Assembly: GCA_003152145.1 (NCBI GenBank)
Contig: PLZL01000462.1
Location: forward strand, 6,573 to 11,683
Direction of reading: 5' to 3'
DNA length: 5,111 bases
Origin: Limisphaerales bacterium
GTDB taxonomy: Bacteria; Verrucomicrobiota; Verrucomicrobiae; Limisphaerales; UBA11358
In this document: positions 1 to 5,111 of the stretch, one piece after another
Layout: each line of letters begins with the position of its first letter
Numbering within the stretch: position 1 is the first letter of the stretch
Notes under the pieces: model-generated
The model's input: only the letters and a program-made list of their open reading frames with translations
What the model was told of the DNA's origin: nothing
Databases searched by the model: none
Position numbers and translations under genes: made by a program

Positions 1-981
1 AGCGGCGAGGTGATTTGGTGCGGCTTCGACCACGGCAGCCTCGCCGGTCGGCGGTTTGGCGCAATGGGCCTTGTGGACTATTTCCGGCTGCCGAAACGGC
101 AATGGTATTGGTATCGAAACGAGTATTTGCACATCCCGCCGCCGGCCTGGCCGAGCAATGGCATTCCCGCCGCGCTGAAACTCGTGGCGGACAAGACCAC
201 GCTGAATTCCGTGGACGGCACGGACGACGCGCAACTCATCGTGACCGTCGTGGACAAAGACGGCACGCCGATCAATAACTGTCCGCTCGTGACGCTCGCA
301 GTTGAATCTGGTCCGGGAGAATTTCCCACCGGGCCGAGCATCACCTTTGCGCCCGACTCAGACATTATGATTCGCGACGGCCAGGCGGCGATGGAATTCC
401 GTTCTTACTACGCTGGACGGACGGTCATTCGCGCGACATCGCCCGGATTGAAAGACACGACGATTCGGATCACATCGCGCGGCGAACCGGGATTTGTCGC
501 CGGCAAAACGCCGTCCGTAAAACCGCGTCCGTATGTGCGATTCACCGGCACAGCCACGGGCGGTTCACTTCTCACGTTGGGCTTGAACAATCCGACGCGC
601 GCCAGCAGCGAATCGCTCGGTCATGGCGGACGTTTGGCCAACGACGGCAATACCATAACATTCTGGCAGGCTGATACCGCGGACACGAACGCGTGGTTCT
701 CAATTGATTTGGAACGTAACGCAACCGTCAGCTCGGTCAAGCTCTCGTTCCCTTTCGACGGCAACTGGCGTTACCGCGTCGAAATATCGGATGACGGCAA
801 CAACAACTGGAAAATGATTTCCGATCAAACCCAGACCGCGAGCAGTGCAAAAATCCAGACGCTCTCTGCCGCGGCCGGCGCGCGCGGGCGCTTCCTGCGC
901 GTGACATTTGTCGGAACCCCGGATGATAAACCTGCCGCGCTCGCGGAAGTGGAAGCACTCGGCAATCTGTCGGGACAATGA
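1..981 (+). CDS. Glycoside hydrolase family 2 protein, C-terminal part (5'-truncated by window), with Ig-like and F5/8 type C domains
   Basis: The reading frame is open from base 1 and ends with TGA at 979-981, giving 326 visible residues; the real start lies upstream of the window. A GTG at position 10 is internal, because the codons before it continue the same domain. Residues 1-43 match the end of a GH2 TIM barrel: an IWCGFD strand, then GAMGLVDYFRLPKRQWYWYRNEY, the usual 'lone domain after Phe-Pro-Lys' ending of GH2 beta-galactosidase-like enzymes. After a PPP linker (46-48), residues about 55-160 form a bacterial Ig-like domain (ADKTTLNSVDGTDDAQLIV, later DGQAAMEFRSYYAGRTVI) of the kind found C-terminal in many GH2 proteins. 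Residues about 190-325 resemble an F5/8 type C (discoidin, CBM32-like) domain: NDGNTITFWQAD, then W-F-S-I-D-L, YRVEISDDGNNNW, RFLRVTF and a closing AEVEALG. Family knowledge says such domains bind sugars. The catalytic residues and signal peptide are outside the window, so substrate and export are inferred. The gene is co-directional with the next one, 112 bp downstream. Confidence 0.8.
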   Translation, partial: SGEVIWCGFDHGSLAGRRFGAMGLVDYFRLPKRQWYWYRNEYLHIPPPAWPSNGIPAALKLVADKTTLNSVDGTDDAQLIVTVVDKDGTPINNCPLVTLAVESGPGEFPTGPSITFAPDSDIMIRDGQAAMEFRSYYAGRTVIRATSPGLKDTTIRITSRGEPGFVAGKTPSVKPRPYVRFTGTATGGSLLTLGLNNPTRASSESLGHGGRLANDGNTITFWQADTADTNAWFSIDLERNATVSSVKLSFPFDGNWRYRVEISDDGNNNWKMISDQTQTASSAKIQTLSAAAGARGRFLRVTFVGTPDDKPAALAEVEALGNLSGQ

Positions 982-1093
982 ATCTCCCCTGGCACAATCT
1001 CAATGCGCACCGGAATCCAAATGCCAAATGTGCGGAACGTTGTTTTTCTTGTGAAGGCGCGGCAGGAAGCGCACGATAACCAGACATGAACTT

Positions 1094-3343
1094 ATGTTAG
1101 GCAAATGCTCATTCCTTGGGCTGTGTCTGGCAGGACCGGCATTATTCGCACAAATCGCGCAACCAGCCTTTCGAGTGGAACTTGGGCGTCTGGAAACCGG
1201 CGCGACGGTTGCTTTTAATCGTAACTTCGATGGCAATTATATTCTCGCTTTCGGCGGCGGCGCGGCACTGCCCAGCATTCTTTCAGCAACTGCGAGGATT
1301 GAAATCTATCGCGCGGACGACGACATTCGCCAGCTTATGGCCGAATATAAGACGGTGCAGAAATCGGCGAACGGAGTTGATGCCCAAGCTGAAATCGCCT
1401 TCAGCAGCAATGTTGTCTTTCATGTGAAAGATCACTGGAGCCTGACCGGAGCGGTTGTTTCGGTAAGCCGGAAGGTGGAAGTCACGGGGAACGCGCCGGG
1501 CGGATTTGACTCGTTGGTCGGGTTCGTCGTGGTCGGTCCATCGGCCGAATGGACCAACGTGAACTTCTTGGTTCCGGGCGCGTTGTATGGCGACCCCACC
1601 TACGATGGCGAACGCTCGCCCGGCGGCACGCTGAACTACGCGGCCAGGCGATTCATCATGCGTGAGGACATACTTCCGGCGCCCATGTTCGGGATCTCCT
1701 TCAGCAATGGCGCCTCTGTGACCATGCTGGACCCCGCGCCGCGCGGCGACACGACGGAAGAAGAGACCCGGCTCGCCAAACCGGTGATCATCGATGCCCG
1801 GCTGCAATTCGGCGCGCTCGGTGCTTGGCAGGGAAGCAACGGCCCGATCATGTTCGATTTCACGTTTCCCGGCACGAGCGATTCCCTGGGTGGCCGTGGA
1901 GCACCTGCAGGACGGCGCTGGATTCGACGCTATCACCCGATTGAGCAGGGAGTGGCCCACAGCTACCAGGTGAGCTTTCGTTTTGGGCAAAACGAGTCGT
2001 TTCGCGACATGACGCGTAACTCCTGGCGCTGGGCATGGAACACGCTGAACCCGCCCGTCAACTACATTGACGTCGAGCAGATGCGCCGCGTTTTGATTGA
2101 CCATCTCGAGGCCCAGGCCAATACCATTGACGGGTGCACCGCGATGCCTTTTGTCATCTCCACGATCGAGACGAACCAGGTCCAATGGAATTATACGATG
2201 GTGGCGATGGGTTTTGTGGGCAAGGACATCGAATGCGCGGACCAGTTGTTGCGCGAAGGTGATCGTGACAAGACCGAACGCGGCCAGAAAATGCGCGAGA
2301 CCGGATTGGCCATCATCTCGTCCTTGATAAAAGCCCTCCCGTCGGTGCCGCTTCAGGGAACTGGCTACGATCTTGCCAGCGGCAAACCATGGACTGGCGA
2401 CCATCCGGAGTGGGTCGCCCCCTGGTTGCGAAACGCCACGGAAGACATGCGCGTATTGATGCGGGCCTACCGGCGCGAGAAGGCGCAGGGCCGGGAACAT
2501 CCGGAATGGTTCAACTGGGTAAAGCAATACGTGGACTGGCTGATCCCCCAGCAAAGGGCGGATGGATCGTTTCCACGCCGGTGGGTGGCCGGAAGCAACG
2601 AGGTTGCCGAGCCAACGGGAACGTCTAGCTACTGCCCCGTGCCGTTGCTGGTCATCCTGTCCGAAGAGACGGGGGATGCGAAATACAAGCAGGCGGCCAT
2701 TCGCGCAGCGGAATATGTCTGGACGAATTTCGGAACGCGTGGATTTTTCGTCGGCGGCGCGATTGACAACCCGAACATCACCGACAAGGAGGCCGGGATG
2801 TTGAGCATGGAAGCTTTCCTGAGCCTTTACGATTCCACCAAGGATTCCAAATGGCTGGACCGCGCCCAGACGGCGGCGACCTTCGCCGAAAGCTGGATCT
2901 GGATTTGGACCGTGCCGATGCCGTTGGACGCGGACGACGCGCAACTCAATTGGAAAAAAAGCGCCCCAGCCCTCGGGTTCCAGGGGATTACCGCCATGAA
3001 CTCCGGCAGTGTGGATGAATACCTGGACTGGGCCGTGCCCTCCTACGCGAAGCTATACAACCTGACGAAGGACCCGCATTACCTCGATGTCGCGCGCGTT
3101 CTGTTGCACGACACCAAGTCCATGGTCGCTCTTCCCGGACGCCAATACGACATGCGCGGCATCGGGTGGCAGCAGGAGGGCTGGCGCATGGGAGACGGTG
3201 GCGGCGGGCGTGGCAGCAGTGGACACCGGTTCTGGTTGCCGTGGATTTCTGCGAACCATCTCTATGGAATAACCGGTCTGGAGGAGTATGATCCCGCTCT
3301 CCTCAAAATGCTGTCCACCAAGCCGGCCGCGGCAGTGAAATGA
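1094..3343 (+). CDS. Secreted protein of unassigned family with predicted six-hairpin (alpha/alpha) toroid domain, putative glycan-active enzyme
   Basis: Complete 749-residue gene, ATG at 1094 and TGA at 3341-3343. The start is well bounded: the frame is closed by TGA at 1052 with no ATG, GTG or TTG between. No good Shine-Dalgarno is seen; AGGAAG at 1064-1069 is about 24 bases away. Residues 1-19 look like a signal peptide (Lys4, hydrophobic 6-18, possible cleavage after LFA), so export is likely. Residues about 25-300 are beta-rich (for example DHWSLTGAVVSVSRKVEV at 113-130), like the N-terminal sandwich that precedes many glycosidase toroids. Residues about 310-735 are helical hairpins. Three stretches repeat a pattern: LLVILSEETGDAKYKQAAIRAA (518-539), LSLYDSTKDSKWLDRAQTAA (576-595) and AKLYNLTKDPHYLDVARVLL (652-671). 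IPQQRADGSF (484-493) is typical of toroid enzymes. Aromatic clusters (WRWAW 311-315, WIWIW 601-605) could bind sugar. I do not recognise the family. GH88/105-, GH127- or GH154-like hydrolases and toroid polysaccharide lyases are alternatives. Catalytic residues cannot be named. The two GH2 neighbours support a role in glycan breakdown. Confidence 0.6.
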   Translation: MLGKCSFLGLCLAGPALFAQIAQPAFRVELGRLETGATVAFNRNFDGNYILAFGGGAALPSILSATARIEIYRADDDIRQLMAEYKTVQKSANGVDAQAEIAFSSNVVFHVKDHWSLTGAVVSVSRKVEVTGNAPGGFDSLVGFVVVGPSAEWTNVNFLVPGALYGDPTYDGERSPGGTLNYAARRFIMREDILPAPMFGISFSNGASVTMLDPAPRGDTTEEETRLAKPVIIDARLQFGALGAWQGSNGPIMFDFTFPGTSDSLGGRGAPAGRRWIRRYHPIEQGVAHSYQVSFRFGQNESFRDMTRNSWRWAWNTLNPPVNYIDVEQMRRVLIDHLEAQANTIDGCTAMPFVISTIETNQVQWNYTMVAMGFVGKDIECADQLLREGDRDKTERGQKMRETGLAIISSLIKALPSVPLQGTGYDLASGKPWTGDHPEWVAPWLRNATEDMRVLMRAYRREKAQGREHPEWFNWVKQYVDWLIPQQRADGSFPRRWVAGSNEVAEPTGTSSYCPVPLLVILSEETGDAKYKQAAIRAAEYVWTNFGTRGFFVGGAIDNPNITDKEAGMLSMEAFLSLYDSTKDSKWLDRAQTAATFAESWIWIWTVPMPLDADDAQLNWKKSAPALGFQGITAMNSGSVDEYLDWAVPSYAKLYNLTKDPHYLDVARVLLHDTKSMVALPGRQYDMRGIGWQQEGWRMGDGGGGRGSSGHRFWLPWISANHLYGITGLEEYDPALLKMLSTKPAAAVK

Positions 3344-3494
3344 GGGCTGCGCTTTGGTGTGACCGGGCCAAGGGCGAAATCGGAAAAAGTTTCGCGACTA
3401 AATTGCGCAGCGTTCAGTTCGGTCAGGCGCGCAAAATGCAAAATCAATTGATGGAATTGTGGCCAACAACAGTTGAATTGCTTACTTTGATTTT
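3344..3494 (+). promoter_or_regulatory. Intergenic region with AT-rich 3' part, possible promoter/operator for the downstream GH2 gene
   Basis: The 151 bases between the toroid gene and the GH2 gene contain a marked AT-rich stretch at 3431-3494 (21 G or C in 64 bases by hand count), against clearly G+C-rich coding sequence on both sides. Within it, 3443-3452 (ATCAATTGAT) is a perfect 10-bp palindrome, and 3458-3470 is an imperfect dyad around GGCC. This is the sort of place where a promoter and an operator would sit. I found no convincing -35/-10 pair with normal spacing, no Bacteroidota-type -7 element and no Shine-Dalgarno before the ATG at 3495. No strong terminator hairpin with a T-run follows the upstream stop codon, so read-through from the upstream gene remains possible. 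Confidence 0.3.
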
Positions 3495-5111
3495 ATGAAA
3501 ACCATACTCAACCGGCTTGTGTGCCTCCTGGTTCTTGTCTTGGGTGGTTCTTCTGCATTCCCAAGCAGCCAGCGGGATCGCTCGTTCGATTCGAACTGGC
3601 GCTTTTTGCGCGCCGATGCGCCCGGCGCCGAGGTTCCCGAGTTCAATGATTCCACCTGGCGTAAACTTGATGTGCCGCATGATTGGAGCATTGAGGATTT
3701 GCCGGCTGCGGATGCTTCCGCTCCGGATCAGTCGGCGACAAATCGCGTTGGCCCCTTTGATCGAGGCCAAAGCAACGGCGGTGCTTCCACCGGCTATGTT
3801 GTCGGCGGCACGGCCTGGTATCGCAAACGCTTCAAGTTGGCATCGGCCGATGCAAAGAAACTCGTCGCCGTGCGCTTCGACGGCGTTTACATGAACGCGG
3901 ATTTCTGGATCAACGGACACCTGCTGGGCAGCCATCCTTACGGTTACACTAGCTTCGAATTCGATTTGACGCCTTACCTGAACCCGGCGGGCAAGGAAAA
4001 CGTGCTCGCGGCGCGTGTCCGCAACGGCGGCAAGAACAGCCGCTGGTATTCCGGCTCGGGAATTTATCGCCACACCTGGCTGACTTTCACTGAGCCGGTT
4101 CATGTGCCGACCTGGGGTGTTTTCGTGACGACGCCCGAAATATCAAAGGAGAAGGCCGTCGTAAAAATCGCGACCGAAGTATGCAATGGCAGTCCGACTG
4201 GAGCGGACATGGTTGTCCGCGCGCGGGTGTTGGATGCCAAGGGCAAAACCGTGAAGACGACCGAAACCAAACTGCAGTTGCCGGCCAATGAAACGCATCC
4301 GGTGGAGCAGACGCTGGAAGTGATTTCACCGAAGCTGTGGTCGCTGGACTCGCCGGAACTTTATTCAGCGGAAGTGGAAATTGTGGCGGCAAGCAAAACC
4401 GTGGACGCGGTTTCAACGCCTTTTGGGATTCGGAAAATTGAAATTGATGCCGAACACGGATTCCGGCTCAACGGCGAAATGCTCAAGCTCAAAGGGGGCT
4501 GCGTGCATCACGACAATGGGCCGCTCGGCTCGGCGGCGATTGACCGCGCGGAGGAGCGGCGCGTCGAGTTGCTGAAGGCGAATGGTTACAATGCGATTCG
4601 CACGAGCCACAATCCACCGTCGCCCGCGTTTCTCGATGCCTGCGACCGGCTCGGCATGCTCGTGCTAGACGAGGCGTTCGACTGCTGGGATCGGGCCAAG
4701 AACCCGCAGGATTACCATTTGTATTTTAAGGACTGGTCCGATCGCGACATCGCCTCGATGGTGCGCCGCGACCGCAATCACCCATCGGTCATGATGTGGT
4801 CCATCGGCAACGAAATTCCAGAGCAATTTGGCACCAACGGACCGGCCAGGCGTTTGCGCGAAGCCGTGCTGGCGCATGATTCCACCCGCGCGATCACCCA
4901 GGCCGTCTGCAACGACTGGGGCCAGGTGACCCGGAACTGGGATACCCTTTCCGAACCGGCGTTTGTAAATCTGGACGTGGCCGGATACAATTACCTGCCG
5001 AACAAATACGAATCCGACCACGCCCGCCATCCCGAACGCGTGATCATGGGGACTGAATCGTATCCGAAGGACTTCTTCGATTACTGGGCGCTCGTGGAAA
5101 AACATCCGTAT
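3495..5111 (+). CDS. Glycoside hydrolase family 2 enzyme, probable beta-galactosidase type (3'-truncated by window)
   Basis: ATG at 3495 opens a frame that stays open for 539 codons to the last base, so the C-terminus is missing. Residues 1-21 are a signal peptide: Lys2 and Arg7, a Leu/Val-rich core 8-17, and a cleavage site after SSA. Residues about 28-200 are the GH2 sugar-binding jelly roll (FDSNWRFLRAD; VPHDWSIED; GGTAWYRKRF 104-113; RFDGVYMNADFWINGHLLG; SGIYRHTWL 188-196). Residues about 205-312 are the Ig-like GH2 domain, ending in STPFGIRKIEID. From about 314 the TIM barrel begins: LKGGCVHHDNGPLGSA (332-347), RTSHNPPSP (369-377), LVLDEAFDCWD (389-399), and NHPSVMMWSIGNE (428-440), where Glu440 is the predicted acid/base. 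VIMGTESYP (516-524) carries the predicted nucleophile Glu521. By family knowledge this is a retaining exo-glycosidase. The DEAFD-W and KNPQDYHLYF motifs match the secreted beta-galactosidase-like GH2 subgroup often followed by DUF4982; beta-glucuronidase or another GH2 specificity is not excluded. It probably acts in the periplasm or outside the cell. Confidence 0.9.
   Translation, partial: MKTILNRLVCLLVLVLGGSSAFPSSQRDRSFDSNWRFLRADAPGAEVPEFNDSTWRKLDVPHDWSIEDLPAADASAPDQSATNRVGPFDRGQSNGGASTGYVVGGTAWYRKRFKLASADAKKLVAVRFDGVYMNADFWINGHLLGSHPYGYTSFEFDLTPYLNPAGKENVLAARVRNGGKNSRWYSGSGIYRHTWLTFTEPVHVPTWGVFVTTPEISKEKAVVKIATEVCNGSPTGADMVVRARVLDAKGKTVKTTETKLQLPANETHPVEQTLEVISPKLWSLDSPELYSAEVEIVAASKTVDAVSTPFGIRKIEIDAEHGFRLNGEMLKLKGGCVHHDNGPLGSAAIDRAEERRVELLKANGYNAIRTSHNPPSPAFLDACDRLGMLVLDEAFDCWDRAKNPQDYHLYFKDWSDRDIASMVRRDRNHPSVMMWSIGNEIPEQFGTNGPARRLREAVLAHDSTRAITQAVCNDWGQVTRNWDTLSEPAFVNLDVAGYNYLPNKYESDHARHPERVIMGTESYPKDFFDYWALVEKHPY

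Noticed and set aside
1006..1050. Possible terminator: CGCAC (1006-1010) and GTGCG (1030-1034), then a T-rich run at 1041-1050
   Set aside because: The stem is only 5 bp with a 19-base loop, and the T-run starts 6 bases after the stem. It is too weak to call as an intrinsic terminator, though it is in the right place after the first GH2 gene.
1086..1100. Tiny frame ATG-AAC-TTA-TGT-TAG overlapping the start codon of the toroid gene
   Set aside because: Four codons with no ribosome-binding site; most likely chance. It could only matter if translation of the two were coupled, for which there is no evidence.
1283..2944. 553-codon open frame on the minus strand inside the toroid gene
   Set aside because: It is rich in Arg, His, Pro and Gly without domain-like order, has no signal or motif, and lies fully antisense to a gene with a signal peptide and recognisable repeats. 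It is a shadow of G+C-rich codon usage.
3403..3434. Inverted repeat TTGCGC / GCGCAA between the toroid gene and the second GH2
   Set aside because: Six-base arms with a 20-base loop and no following T-run; not convincing as a terminator or operator.
3517..3894. 125-codon plus-strand frame overlapping the start of the second GH2
   Set aside because: It is out of frame with the GH2 coding sequence, which carries all the conserved motifs in the same region.
3444..4103. 219-codon minus-strand frame over the start of the second GH2
   Set aside because: It is antisense to clear GH2 sugar-binding domain motifs; the translation shows no recognisable domain.
4665..5105. 146-codon minus-strand frame at the window end
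   Set aside because: It is antisense to the catalytic barrel of the second GH2, including both predicted catalytic glutamates; a shadow frame.

Overview
This window looks like part of a carbohydrate-degradation locus from a G+C-rich Gram-negative bacterium. Three genes lie on the + strand, and all three encode predicted exported or glycan-active proteins. The style (a secreted GH2 with a bacterial Ig-like domain plus a discoidin domain, a second GH2 of the beta-galactosidase type, weak or absent Shine-Dalgarno sequences) would fit Verrucomicrobiota or a similar polysaccharide-degrading phylum. That placement is an inference from protein style only; no phylogenetic marker is present.

Layout. 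Positions 1-981 hold the 3' end of a glycoside hydrolase family 2 (GH2) gene: the last strand of the catalytic barrel, an Ig-like domain and a C-terminal F5/8 type C (CBM32-like) domain. After a 112-bp gap, 1094-3343 is a complete gene for a 749-residue secreted protein, with an N-terminal beta-rich half and a C-terminal half of helical hairpins that resembles the (alpha/alpha)6 toroid of six-hairpin glycosidases. I cannot assign it to a named CAZy family, and it is the most interesting object here. After a 151-bp gap with an AT-rich 3' part, 3495 to the window end is the 5' part of a second GH2 gene. It has a signal peptide, the sugar-binding and Ig-like domains, and most of the TIM barrel including both predicted catalytic glutamates (Glu440 and Glu521). 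It is open to the last base and is cut by the window.

How they may work together. Two GH2 enzymes flanking an uncharacterised toroid protein, all co-directional, suggest a set of enzymes acting on one complex glycan, plausibly a galactose-containing plant or algal polysaccharide. The substrate cannot be read from the sequence. No transporter, regulator, sulfatase, RNA gene, mobile element or CRISPR array is visible.
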